Translations under genes and position numbers: made by a program
The notes under the pieces: model-generated
What the model saw: the letters and a program-made list of their open reading frames with translations, nothing else
Database searches by the model: none
What the model was told of the DNA's origin: nothing
Shown here: one piece after another, positions 33,979 through 41,498 of the stretch
How positions within the stretch are numbered: the first letter of the stretch is position 1
Layout: each line of letters starts with the position of its first letter
NCBI GenBank assembly: GCA_947494965.1
Contig: CANLWV010000011.1
Coordinates: 1 to 64,000 of the forward strand
DNA length: 64,000 bases
DNA from: an uncultured Salinicoccus sp.
GTDB lineage: Bacteria; Bacillota; Bacilli; Staphylococcales; Salinicoccaceae
Direction: 5' to 3'

Positions 33979-34899
33979 TCAATCATTCAACGCCTTATCG
34001 ATGACTTCTATATTTTTCTGCATGACGGATTGATAGGTGGCGTCTTTTTCATCGCTATCATACAGGACTGAAAGGTTATGGAACTCTAACGGTTCTATGC
34101 CCGTCTCATTTTTTACAGTATCGGCAACCTTGGATGTGATGTTCTGTTCATAGAGGATATAAGGCACATCATGCGCTTTGATTTCTTCGACGATCTGGGT
34201 CAATTCCTGTTGGGAAAGTTCCTCGTTATTCAAGCCGGAGATGCCCACCTGATTGAAGTGGTACCTGTTGGCGAGATACCCGAGGGATGCGTGGGAAATG
34301 TATACCGTATCGCGCTCAGTCTCTTCTGTAACCTTGGTGAACGCATCATGGATGGATTCAAGATCGTCTGCCAACGCTTCATAGTTGTCCCTGTACAATT
34401 CTTCCTGATCCGGATTCATCTCGATCAGCTGATCCTGGATGGATTTGGCCATCTCGATCGAAAGCTTCGGATCGAGCCAGATATGCGGGTCGCCCGCTTC
34501 TTCATGTGCATGCTCATCGTGGTCATGCTCTGTATGGAGATATGCAGACTCCGGAATGCTGTCTGCGGCCGAGAAGAATTCGGTGTGGTCACCGATCGAG
34601 CCTTCGATTTTCTTTGAGACGGGATCAAGTGCTTTGGAAGTGTAGATGAAGAGATCCCCTTCAGCATAGTTCAAGATATCCTTTTGCGTGGGTTCATAAG
34701 TATGGACGTCAGCACCGGTGGGGTAGATGGATTCCACCTCTACTGTATCGCCCCCTATCGATTCAGTGAAACTTTTTAGGGGAAAGACTGTCGTGTACAC
34801 AGTCAATTCCTCTGTTTCTTCTTCATTTGCCGAATCCGTCCCACACGCACTGAGCAACAGGAGAAGGATGGATAAAGCTGTCATCTTATAAGTTTTCAT
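33979..34899 (-). CDS. znuA: Zinc ABC transporter substrate-binding lipoprotein
   Basis: Predicted 306-residue lipoprotein of the ZnuA/AdcA family that captures zinc outside the cell. Lipobox LLLSAC; metal-binding His residues in GADVHTYEP, GDPHIWLDP and ISHASLGYLA; and the zinc-type His/acid-rich loop EHDHDEHAHEE at about residues 118-130. The frame opens at 34974, but ATG at 34899 has AAGGGG. No ATPase or permease gene is adjacent, so it works with a transporter encoded elsewhere. A strong promoter and a near-perfect Zur box lie just upstream, so it should be induced in zinc shortage. Confidence 0.92.
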   Translation of the reverse strand: MKTYKMTALSILLLLLSACGTDSANEEETEELTVYTTVFPLKSFTESIGGDTVEVESIYPTGADVHTYEPTQKDILNYAEGDLFIYTSKALDPVSKKIEGSIGDHTEFFSAADSIPESAYLHTEHDHDEHAHEEAGDPHIWLDPKLSIEMAKSIQDQLIEMNPDQEELYRDNYEALADDLESIHDAFTKVTEETERDTVYISHASLGYLANRYHFNQVGISGLNNEELSQQELTQIVEEIKAHDVPYILYEQNITSKVADTVKNETGIEPLEFHNLSVLYDSDEKDATYQSVMQKNIEVIDKALND

Positions 34900-34914
34900 G
34901 GCATAGCCCCTTAA

Positions 34915-34937
34915 TATAACGGAATGATTACGATTTA
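34915..34937 (-). promoter_or_regulatory. Zur box upstream of znuA
   Basis: TATAACGGAATGATTACGATTTA matches the 23-bp Gram-positive Zur consensus (TAAATCGTAATNATTACGATTTA) at all but three positions. It lies directly downstream of the -10 box over the start of transcription, a repressing position. Confidence 0.85.
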
Positions 34938-34939
34938 TA

Positions 34940-34968
34940 ATTATAGCGTATGATGCGGGGGCAGGCAA
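34940..34968 (-). promoter_or_regulatory. znuA promoter
   Basis: Reverse strand: -35 TTGCCT (34963-34968), 17-bp spacer, -10 TATAAT (34940-34945). Confidence 0.85.
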
Positions 34969-35007
34969 GCGCATTTGTCCGTTTTTTTACGTTCATCCAT
35001 AAAGGTG

Positions 35008-35036
35008 TTGAAAAAAATTGAATAAACCTTTAAAAT
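35008..35036 (+). promoter_or_regulatory. Likely rpmG promoter
   Basis: -35 TTGAAA (35008-35013), 17-bp spacer, -10 TAAAAT (35031-35036). Transcription would start near 35043, about 200 nt before the rpmG start codon. Confidence 0.65.
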
Positions 35037-35042
35037 GGTTAA

Positions 35043-35241
35043 GGCGGTTCAAAAAAGGACAATACTGTCCGAATACCATCGTTTCATCCCGAATGGATGA
35101 TCAACTGGCCAGTTGAAATGGAGTCCGTGATGTCTTTCAAAAAGGAACCGGGCATGGTATGACTGCAATATCAATGAAATTCGGATGTTCCTCACCTCGA
35201 GTGTGAAATGGAACAGGTAATGAGTAAAGGAGGCGTAACGA
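35043..35241 (+). promoter_or_regulatory. Long structured leader of rpmG
   Basis: About 200 nt lie between the predicted promoter and rpmG without a conserved gene. Hairpins visible by eye: GGACA/TGTCC at 35057-35070, CATCC/GGATG at 35085-35099, a perfect 16-bp palindrome at 35101-35116, and TGTTCC/GGAACA enclosing TCAC/GTGA at 35186-35215. A 10-codon frame (ATGTCTTTC... to TGA, about 35130-35162) has a GGAG upstream. I cannot match it to a known riboswitch or T-box; a ribosomal-protein autoregulatory leader is possible. Confidence 0.4.
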
Positions 35242-35391
35242 ATGAGAGTAAATGTAACTTTGGCTTGTACAGACTGCGGAGACCGCAACTACATTACGAC
35301 AAAGAACAAGAAAAACAATCCTGAGCGTATTGAAATGAAAAAATTCTGTCCAAGAACAAACAACTATACACTTCACCGTGAAACGAAGTAA
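35242..35391 (+). CDS. rpmG: 50S ribosomal protein L33
   Basis: Predicted 49-residue ribosomal protein L33 (start [20 protein letters not shown], end LHRETK). The length is exact for the family. It holds CTDC at residues 9-12 but only one Cys in the second site (FCPRTN), so it is intermediate between the four-Cys zinc-binding form and the Cys-free form. AAAGGAGG precedes the ATG. It is divergent from the Zur-controlled znuA, and a strong terminator follows. Confidence 0.95.
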   Translation: MRVNVTLACTDCGDRNYITTKNKKNNPERIEMKKFCPRTNNYTLHRETK

Positions 35392-35398
35392 TATTAAG

Positions 35399-35420
35399 CC
35401 GCCCTGTTGGGCGGTTTTTT
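35399..35420 (+). terminator. Terminator after rpmG
   Basis: CCGCCC (35399-35404) pairs with GGGCGG (35409-35414) across a 4-nt loop, followed by seven T. Confidence 0.92.
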
Positions 35421-35506
35421 TATTTTCGCTGATCGACAGTGTCCGTTACGTGGAGCGGGGTGAAGTATGGTATATTTGATAAAAAGGCTGCAAAGGAGCA
35501 TTTTCT

Positions 35507-36379
35507 ATGACAACGATTATGGAGGGCAAGGCAGTTGCTGCACATCTTTCCGAAAAGATAAAAAAGGCGCTTAGTGAGTCTGATAAGCATGGCATCAGTC
35601 CGAAAGTGGCTTTCGTCAGGGTGGGGGAGCGGTCTGATTCGATTTCCTATGAGCGGGCGGCGCTTAAAAGGTTTGAAAAATTTTCTATTGAGACAGAACA
35701 ATACCATTTCCCAGATGATGTCTCGGCCCGTTCCTTCCTCAGCAAGTTCAGGGAAATAAATGAAGATTATTCCATCAACGGCATATTGCTGCTCCAACCG
35801 CTGCCGGAACATATCGACATGAAGCGGGTCGAGGAATTGATGAATCCAATAAAGGATATCGACGGCATGACGCCATTTAATCTCGGGCAAGTAGTGACCG
35901 ATGAAGAGAATCGTCTGGAACCTTGTACTCCTGCTGGGGTAATGGAGATGCTCGAGTTCTATGACATTCCTCTGAAAGGGAAGGATGTAGTCGTGGTGGG
36001 GGCAAGTGAAGTGGTTGGAAAACCATTATCGTTGCTGTTTATGAACCGTGATGCGACAGTGACGACATGTAACGCCTATACCAATGACCTGGCTGGAAAG
36101 TGCCGCCAGGCGGATATTATTGTCAGTGCTGCCGGTGTCATCAACCTGATCGGAGCAGATCACGTAAAAGAAGGGGCAGTGGTGGTCGATGTTGGCATCA
36201 ATTTCAACGATGCCGGTAAAATGGTTGGGGACGTGGATTATGACGCAGTGCGCGATAAGACGTCCTACATCACGCCGGTACCAGGCGGAGTAGGGGCCAT
36301 TACGACAACTGTACTCGCTTATCACCTGATGATGGCGACCGATTACCAAAAAGAGCCTGTTCTATTTTTGGAACGTTAA
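35507..36379 (+). CDS. folD: FolD-like methylenetetrahydrofolate dehydrogenase
   Basis: Predicted 290-residue protein of the FolD family (methylene-THF dehydrogenase / methenyl-THF cyclohydrolase) of one-carbon metabolism. Family blocks are clear: INGILLLQPLPEHI, IKDIDGMTPFNLG, LEPCTPAGVMEML, GASEVVGKPLSLLF and PVPGGVGAITTT. Two key places differ from classical FolD. The YxxxK motif reads YERAA, with the next Lys two residues later, and the dinucleotide motif GRSxxVG reads GASEVVG. It may be a divergent clade or have lost cyclohydrolase activity. GGAGC precedes the ATG. Classical folD in staphylococci lies by the pur operon, so this could be a paralogue. Confidence 0.8.
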   Translation: MTTIMEGKAVAAHLSEKIKKALSESDKHGISPKVAFVRVGERSDSISYERAALKRFEKFSIETEQYHFPDDVSARSFLSKFREINEDYSINGILLLQPLPEHIDMKRVEELMNPIKDIDGMTPFNLGQVVTDEENRLEPCTPAGVMEMLEFYDIPLKGKDVVVVGASEVVGKPLSLLFMNRDATVTTCNAYTNDLAGKCRQADIIVSAAGVINLIGADHVKEGAVVVDVGINFNDAGKMVGDVDYDAVRDKTSYITPVPGGVGAITTTVLAYHLMMATDYQKEPVLFLER

Positions 36380-36412
36380 AAGGCCGCACCTAGGTGCGGC
36401 CTTTTAACGTTC
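36371..36412. terminator. 42-bp palindromic terminator shared by two convergent genes
   Basis: A perfect 42-bp palindrome centred on CACCTAGGTG. Its outer arms encode the last two codons and stop (GAA CGT TAA) of both the FolD-like gene and the opposite YolD gene, so both proteins end in Glu-Arg. A/T tracts within the arms allow termination both ways. Confidence 0.93.
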
Positions 36413-36790
36413 GAGCATGGTGATGTCGAGGATGTCGATGAAAGAGATGAAGACCATCTCGTCTTCAGGGGCCAGACGTTGGCCGATCAGCATCAGACTC
36501 CATCTATCCACCCGGAGAATCTGCAGATCGACATGAAAGCGCAGCCCATCATAATAATATTCGATGCGCACGTTGCGCTTTTCATGGATTGCCTTTTTCA
36601 TGGCGCGGTCCATCTCCGCCAGGCGGTCGTCAGATAGTTCCGGGCGGCTTATCTTTGATTGCGCCTCGATCATGGCATCTACCCGTTCAAACTGTTCCGG
36701 CATGGTGGCGAACGGTGCCCACTTGATCATGCCGCGCCCTTTTGGAATATTGCTGTCTAGCTGGTCGATGGGCATTTGCCGGTAATCCAT
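36404..36790 (-). CDS. YolD-like protein under a LexA box
   Basis: Predicted 128-residue protein of the YolD-like family (IPKGRGMIKWAPFATMPEQF ... IEYYYDGLRFHVDLQILRVDRWSLMLIGQRLA ... IDILDI). YolD genes normally sit beside a Y-family DNA polymerase of the UvrX/YqjW type and are SOS-controlled. Here no polymerase gene is adjacent: the downstream gene is convergent and the upstream one divergent. The promoter is excellent (TTGCAA, 17 bp, TATAAT) and its spacer is filled by a LexA-type palindrome, so induction by DNA damage is likely. Molecular function unknown. Confidence 0.85.
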   Translation of the reverse strand: MDYRQMPIDQLDSNIPKGRGMIKWAPFATMPEQFERVDAMIEAQSKISRPELSDDRLAEMDRAMKKAIHEKRNVRIEYYYDGLRFHVDLQILRVDRWSLMLIGQRLAPEDEMVFISFIDILDITMLER

Positions 36791-36825
36791 AGCGATCCCC
36801 TCTTTCCAGTAGAGTTATATATGCT

Positions 36826-36854
36826 ATTATACGAACATATGTTCTGTTTTGCAA
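36826..36854 (-). promoter_or_regulatory. Promoter of the YolD gene
   Basis: Reverse strand: -35 TTGCAA (36849-36854), 17-bp spacer, -10 TATAAT (36826-36831). Confidence 0.85.
36832..36845. promoter_or_regulatory. LexA (SOS) box
   Basis: CGAACATATGTTCT matches the Gram-positive LexA operator CGAACNNNNGTTCG with one mismatch and sits between the -35 and -10 boxes of the YolD promoter. Confidence 0.85.
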
Positions 36855-36930
36855 CTGCGGATATTTTCGTTTAGCGAAAATCAGCAGGTGTGCTAATATA
36901 AAGGCAAACTGAACCTTAGGGGGAATATGC

Positions 36931-37950
36931 ATGATTGGATACATTGGCACGTATACAAAAGAGCATGGCAAGGGGATCTATCAATTTGACCTTGACCTGA
37001 AAAAAGGTGTGTTCGGGAAGATCAGGGAGGCGGCGGAAACACCGAATGCAACATATCTTGATATTCACAAAGACCGTCTGTATGCAGTTAAAAAGGGCAA
37101 GACGAAATCGGGCATCGCAACTTACGATATCAGCGATCCGAATACCGGTGACCTCAACCTAGTAGAGGACTGTCTCAGAGAAGGGGCTTCCGGGTGTCAT
37201 CTGACATTGACATCAGACCAGAATTATCTTGTCGATGCGGTATATCTATCTGGAGAAATCCGTCTGTACCGCGTCGATGAGCGTGGCGTGGTGACAGAAC
37301 GACTGGATGTTTTCCAGATTGAGGGAGACGGCCCCCATGAACGTCAGGATAGTCCGCACTCCCACTTTGTCGTCGAGACTCCCGACCGAAAATATATTGC
37401 AGCAGTCGATCTTGGTGCAGATAAGATTGTTACGCTTGAAATCAGAGACGACCGACTTGTTAAAGTGGCAGAATCAAATGTGGCAGCAGCCAGTGGCCCG
37501 AGACACTTGGTGTTCGACAACAATGGCCGCTATGCCTATATCTTTACCGAACTATCGAATGAAGTGATTGTAGCTGCCTATGAAGACGGGAAATTTTCCC
37601 CACTAAAGACATATTCGGCACTCCCGGAATCTTTCAGCGGACATTCACAGGGGGCGGCAATACGGAAACATCCAAACGGAAAGTTCATTTATGTTTCAAA
37701 TAGAGGACATGACAGTATCGCTGTGTTTGAGATCATATCTGATGGTGAGGAACTGAAACGCATCCAGATCGAATCGACCAACGGAGACTGGCCGCGGGAC
37801 TTCAATATTACCCCTGACGGCAATTTCCTTGTGTGCGCCCATGAACGCTCTCATAATGTAGTATTATTCAAGATAACTGAAGCAGGCACAATCGTGCGTC
37901 AAGAGGGTGAATTAGAGGCTCCGGAAGGCGTTTTTGTAGGATTTTTATAG
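36931..37950 (+). CDS. pgl: Lactonase family protein, 6-phosphogluconolactonase-like
   Basis: Predicted 339-residue seven-bladed beta-propeller of the lactonase (YbhE/YkgB) family, likely hydrolysing 6-phosphogluconolactone in the pentose phosphate pathway. Typical elements: GYIGTYTKEHGKGIYQFDLD, the active-site region ERQDSPHSHFVVETPD, SGPRHLVFDNNGRYAYIFTEL, HPNGKFIYVSNRGHDSIAVF and WPRDFNITPDG. AGGGGGAATAT precedes the ATG. The next gene begins directly after its stop codon. Confidence 0.9.
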   Translation: MIGYIGTYTKEHGKGIYQFDLDLKKGVFGKIREAAETPNATYLDIHKDRLYAVKKGKTKSGIATYDISDPNTGDLNLVEDCLREGASGCHLTLTSDQNYLVDAVYLSGEIRLYRVDERGVVTERLDVFQIEGDGPHERQDSPHSHFVVETPDRKYIAAVDLGADKIVTLEIRDDRLVKVAESNVAAASGPRHLVFDNNGRYAYIFTELSNEVIVAAYEDGKFSPLKTYSALPESFSGHSQGAAIRKHPNGKFIYVSNRGHDSIAVFEIISDGEELKRIQIESTNGDWPRDFNITPDGNFLVCAHERSHNVVLFKITEAGTIVRQEGELEAPEGVFVGFL

Positions 37951-38238
37951 ATGAATAAAAAATTTTTATGGCCTTTTCTGCTTCTGCTTTTGATTCTGCT
38001 GCTGTTCTTGCCGCTTGCTGATCGGACCAGTGGCTCAGAACGCGTCATCATCGACCATAATAAAAGACAGCTGGTTCATCCGGCCTGTTTCGACCAGGCA
38101 GATCTGACGAATTACATCGATGAAGTTTCCTATTCCAGGGCGACAGAGGACCTTGGCTACAAGATCAAGGACGAGTGCTCGATGGAACGGCTCGAGAAGG
38201 GCAGAGAGAGTGTAATAAGTAAAATATTAAATGAATGA
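37951..38238 (+). CDS. Hypothetical membrane-anchored protein, 95 residues
   Basis: A Leu-rich N-terminal membrane segment (KKFLWPFLLLLLILLLFLPL) is followed by a ~70-residue outer domain with two Cys residues (HPACFDQ and KDECSME), which could form a disulfide. I recognise no family. It starts at the base after the lactonase stop and is surely co-transcribed. The function may concern the envelope. Confidence 0.7.
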   Translation: MNKKFLWPFLLLLLILLLFLPLADRTSGSERVIIDHNKRQLVHPACFDQADLTNYIDEVSYSRATEDLGYKIKDECSMERLEKGRESVISKILNE

Positions 38239-38329
38239 TCATATTTACTATTCAGAATATTTGTGATATTATTTGTTCATACCATTTTTTCCATTCTTTT
38301 CAACTATTTGATTTTGAAATTGCCTTTCA

Positions 38330-38369
38330 AAACAAAGGACCCGCCACTTTTGTGGCGGGTCCTTTGTTT
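38330..38369. terminator. Bidirectional terminator, lactonase unit / GNAT unit
   Basis: An 18-bp stem (38330-38347 with 38352-38369, CCCGCCAC/GTGGCGGG core) across a TTTT loop, with A and T tracts at its ends. It lies between convergent units. Confidence 0.93.
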
Positions 38370-38371
38370 AT

Positions 38372-38632
38372 CTACATCCTTATGTCATCATACTCTGAAC
38401 CGCGTATGGCGTGCGGTACATACGGACATGTCGGCTTGATTTTCTTATTGTTTTCACGGGCCATTGCGACAATTTCATTGACGAGGTCTTTTGCAAGGCC
38501 TCTGTTGCGTTGCTCCGGTACTGTATAGGTACCGGTTACATCGTAATAGTCTTCTTCATCTGTATAGATCAGTTCTGCGATGGACTGGCCGTCTTCTTCA
38601 ATATAGAGTTTACCCGGTTCTTTTTTCATCAT
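38372..38632 (-). CDS. Small GNAT-fold acetyltransferase (YidJ/Gtn2 type)
   Basis: Predicted 86-residue protein of the small N-acetyltransferase family that includes YidJ/GTNAT2. The acetyl-CoA region is TYTVPEQRNRGLAKDLVNEIV, and the late KIKPTCPYVPHAI with its conserved Cys is typical. The substrate is unknown. AGGAGG is 8 bases before the ATG. Last gene of the reverse group MFS-pncA-ppaC-GNAT, 12 bp after ppaC. Confidence 0.88.
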   Translation of the reverse strand: MMKKEPGKLYIEEDGQSIAELIYTDEEDYYDVTGTYTVPEQRNRGLAKDLVNEIVAMARENNKKIKPTCPYVPHAIRGSEYDDIRM

Positions 38633-38644
38633 TTTATCATCCTC

Positions 38645-39568
38645 CTAGGATAATGCTTTTGTGATTTGTGGCACCACTTGCTTCTTGCGGGATACTACGC
38701 CTTCCAGAACGGCCGAGTTTTCATCCAATGCAACATCGAATGCTTTTTCGATGGAACTTGAATTCTCCCCAAGGGCAAGTATCTTCGAGTTGGAGTTGAT
38801 GATGTCAGTGACGACGAGGACGAACAGACCATAGCCCTCTGACTCGATCTGAGCTCTTATTGCGTCTTCAAGTTCTGCTTTTCTCTCGAACACTTCATCG
38901 ACATCGACGACGTTCACTTGGGCGATACGCGTCGTGCTTCCTCCCATATCGAAGGATTTTGCGTCTCCGGTAATCAATTCCTCAGCTGACTTATCGCTTG
39001 TTGAAGCACCCGCTTTCAGCATTGCCAGGCCGAAGGATTCGATATCGACATCGGCAATCTTCTGGAGTGCTTCCGCTGCCGCTTCATCTTCTTTCGTCGT
39101 TGTAGGAGATTTGAATAGCAACGTATCGGAGATGATGGCCGACAACATGAGCCCGGCCATTTCCCTGGAGATCTCCAGACCGTTTTCCTCATATACTTTC
39201 TTCAATATCGTTGCAGTGCACCCAACCGGTTCTGCGCGGTAGTAGAGCGGCCCTTCCGTGTGGAAGTTCGAAATTCTGTGGTGATCGAAAACCTTTACTA
39301 TTTCAGCTGACTCGATGTTTTCTGCAGATTGCTGGAATTCATTGTGGTCGACCAATATAACAGGGCTACCTGCTTCAAGTGTCTCCAGATACTCTGGGGC
39401 CGATACGCCGAATTCGTCGAGTGCGTATTGTGTTTCAGGATTCACTTCGCCAAGCCGGTAGCTTTTCGCATCATTGCCGAGCCTGGATTCAATATCCGCT
39501 GCGACGATGGCAGAAGTGATCGTATCTGTGTCTGGATTTTGATGACCGAATATCTTCGTTTGAATCAT
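38645..39568 (-). CDS. ppaC: Manganese-dependent inorganic pyrophosphatase
   Basis: Predicted 307-residue family II pyrophosphatase (DHH fold). Metal motifs: FGHQNPDTDT at residues 6-15, VDHNEF, and VFDHHRISNF; C-terminal DHHA2 domain with GVVSRKKQVVPQI. It hydrolyses PPi to two phosphates in the cytosol. The frame opens at 39607 but ATG at 39568 has AAAGGAG. It lies in the same direction 63 bp after pncA; both PncB and NadE nearby release PPi, so the context fits NAD salvage as well as general use. Confidence 0.96.
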   Translation of the reverse strand: MIQTKIFGHQNPDTDTITSAIVAADIESRLGNDAKSYRLGEVNPETQYALDEFGVSAPEYLETLEAGSPVILVDHNEFQQSAENIESAEIVKVFDHHRISNFHTEGPLYYRAEPVGCTATILKKVYEENGLEISREMAGLMLSAIISDTLLFKSPTTTKEDEAAAEALQKIADVDIESFGLAMLKAGASTSDKSAEELITGDAKSFDMGGSTTRIAQVNVVDVDEVFERKAELEDAIRAQIESEGYGLFVLVVTDIINSNSKILALGENSSSIEKAFDVALDENSAVLEGVVSRKKQVVPQITKALS

Positions 39569-39631
39569 GATTACATTCTCCTTTAGATTATGTTCTACTA
39601 TTCCCATTTTATCACCGGACCATGCATTCAG

Positions 39632-40189
39632 CTAGCGTTCTATTGTGGCACCGAGTGTATTTTTGAAGTGGTCGAGTGCGTAGCGGTGACCTTCCGGATT
39701 GAAGGAGGCCACACATGATTCCGGCACAATGATGCCATAGCCATGGTTGTAGGCATCAACTGCCGTGTGCATGATGCAGATGTCTGTGACCAGGCCGGTC
39801 AGCGTCACAGTGGAGATGCCCCTTTCCTGAAGCAGCTGATCCAGAGGTGTGCCGGCAAATGCACTGTAGCGGCGTTTATCGAGGAAGAATACGTTGGCAT
39901 CTCCCTTGATGTCCTCATATACCTCGAGGACAGCGCCGTAGAGGTCGCGTCCCGGCGTGCCTTCTATATTGTGCGGCGGGAACAGCTGGGATTCTGGATG
40001 GTGCACATCTTCTTCATAGTGGAGGTCCATCATAAAGAAGATGGAGGTTCCTTCGCCGTGTGCTTCCCTGATTTTTTCGGCGATGGCCCCTTGGATGGCG
40101 CCTCCCGCTTCCCCTGCTGTCAATTTACCGTCGGGCGCGGCGAAATCATAAGAGTAGTCGATGACCAGTAATGCATTTTTCAATTTCAT
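39632..40189 (-). CDS. pncA: Nicotinamidase / isochorismatase-family hydrolase
   Basis: Predicted 185-residue cysteine hydrolase. Catalytic Asp in ALLVIDYSYDFA, Lys region in FLDKRRYSAFAGTPL and catalytic Cys in VTLTGLVTDICIMHTA fit nicotinamidase, converting nicotinamide to nicotinate. Proximity to pncB and nadE strongly supports this. The frame opens at 40237; ATG at 40189 is only 2 bases after GGAGG, so a TTG two codons on (40183) might be the real start. It lies 34 bp after the MFS gene. Confidence 0.88.
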   Translation of the reverse strand: MKLKNALLVIDYSYDFAAPDGKLTAGEAGGAIQGAIAEKIREAHGEGTSIFFMMDLHYEEDVHHPESQLFPPHNIEGTPGRDLYGAVLEVYEDIKGDANVFFLDKRRYSAFAGTPLDQLLQERGISTVTLTGLVTDICIMHTAVDAYNHGYGIIVPESCVASFNPEGHRYALDHFKNTLGATIER

Positions 40190-40223
40190 TTCCTCCTTTA
40201 TGTTGTCGGGTGTAGTGCTGCCT

Positions 40224-41405
40224 TTATTGTGCCACATTAGGTCGTTTGTATCTAAATAATATATCCATCATCAGGACCAGGGTGATTGTTGCGGCAAAGA
40301 AAATGAAGTAGAAGGATCCTCCACTGGCACTGATGACCGCACCTCCAATGACCGGCCCGACGATGCTGCCGAGACTGAACATGATGCCAGCCATCAGATT
40401 GCCAGCCGGCAAGTTGTATTTGGGTGTGATGTCGGTCATGTAGCTGATGCCGAGCGAATACATGGAACCCACGGCGACGCCTGCCAGGATGAACAGTATA
40501 AGCAGCATGACAAAGGAAGTATTGAACGCTTCCATGGCCAAAAAGAGCAGGATGCCCGTGGCGAGCAGAATGGGCATCAGACGCCGGCGGCCGATGCGGT
40601 CGCCAAGTATGCCGATCGGTACCTGAAGCAGTATGGCACCGAAGCTGAAGGCCGGGAGTATCCAGGTGATGGCCGACAGGCTGAAGCCATTGCGGATGGC
40701 GAATACCGGGAAGTTGCTGTTCAAGGATGCTTCGAACACTCCAAACAGCATCGGGAACAAAAAGGCGATCCAACTTGTGGCGAGCACATTTTTGAAATTG
40801 CGGAATGTATTGAAGACAGTGATTGGGACCCCGGAGTCGATCGGTTTTGCACCTGATGCGTCCCTCAGCAGAAAAATGAGTGGCCAGCCGATCATGGTCA
40901 ACAGACCCGAGACGATGAACGGGAGTGGCTCCCATACCGTAACAAGCTCACTGATTTTAGGCCCGATCATGAAACCAAAAGAAAAGAACAGGCCGTAGAA
41001 TGCGACGATGCGGCCGAGTTTATGTTGCGGCGTCGTCTGGGTAAGCCACGTCTGGGTGCTGAAGTGCAGCACATTATCCCCGATCCCGACGAGAAGACGC
41101 AGCAGGAACCACAGCCAGATGGTTTCAAGCACCGGAAACAGCAGAAGGGAGAGCCCGACTGTGATGCCACCGGTGATGATCATCGGTTTGAACCCATATT
41201 TCCTAAGAGGTGCTTCGATGAAAAGGGATGAGATCAGGACACCTATGTAAAGTCCTGAAGCGTGGAGGCCATTGAGCGTGGCATTCACTTCCTGCTGTTC
41301 GAATATGAAAGAAATAAGCGGCAGCAGCATGCCTTGCGAAAACCCCGATATTGCAACGATGAATGAAAGTACGATGAAGCGCATCTTGAAACTATCCAAT
41401 TTCAT
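40224..41405 (-). CDS. MFS transporter of the NAD-salvage neighbourhood
   Basis: Predicted 393-residue major facilitator protein with twelve membrane segments. It shows the MFS loop motif GDRIGRRRLMPI between segments 8 and 9 and the degenerate first-loop form APLRKYGFKP. GGAGGG precedes ATG at 41405; the frame stays open upstream to 41534 without a ribosome-binding site. It is first in a reverse group with pncA, ppaC and GNAT and divergent from pncB. The substrate is unknown; a nicotinate or related precursor is suggested by context only. Confidence 0.85.
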   Translation of the reverse strand: MKLDSFKMRFIVLSFIVAISGFSQGMLLPLISFIFEQQEVNATLNGLHASGLYIGVLISSLFIEAPLRKYGFKPMIITGGITVGLSLLLFPVLETIWLWFLLRLLVGIGDNVLHFSTQTWLTQTTPQHKLGRIVAFYGLFFSFGFMIGPKISELVTVWEPLPFIVSGLLTMIGWPLIFLLRDASGAKPIDSGVPITVFNTFRNFKNVLATSWIAFLFPMLFGVFEASLNSNFPVFAIRNGFSLSAITWILPAFSFGAILLQVPIGILGDRIGRRRLMPILLATGILLFLAMEAFNTSFVMLLILFILAGVAVGSMYSLGISYMTDITPKYNLPAGNLMAGIMFSLGSIVGPVIGGAVISASGGSFYFIFFAATITLVLMMDILFRYKRPNVAQ

Positions 41406-41498
41406 GTGATCCCTCCAGTCATTTCTGTTTGTATGGAAGTCAGATGTGCTAAAATGAGTATAACTGATTTTCAGCACTTCATGGGGGGACGAGACAAA

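Noticed and set aside
40252-40935. Second reverse frame of 227 codons inside the MFS gene
   Set aside because: His/Arg-rich shadow of the transporter frame, which has clear membrane segments.
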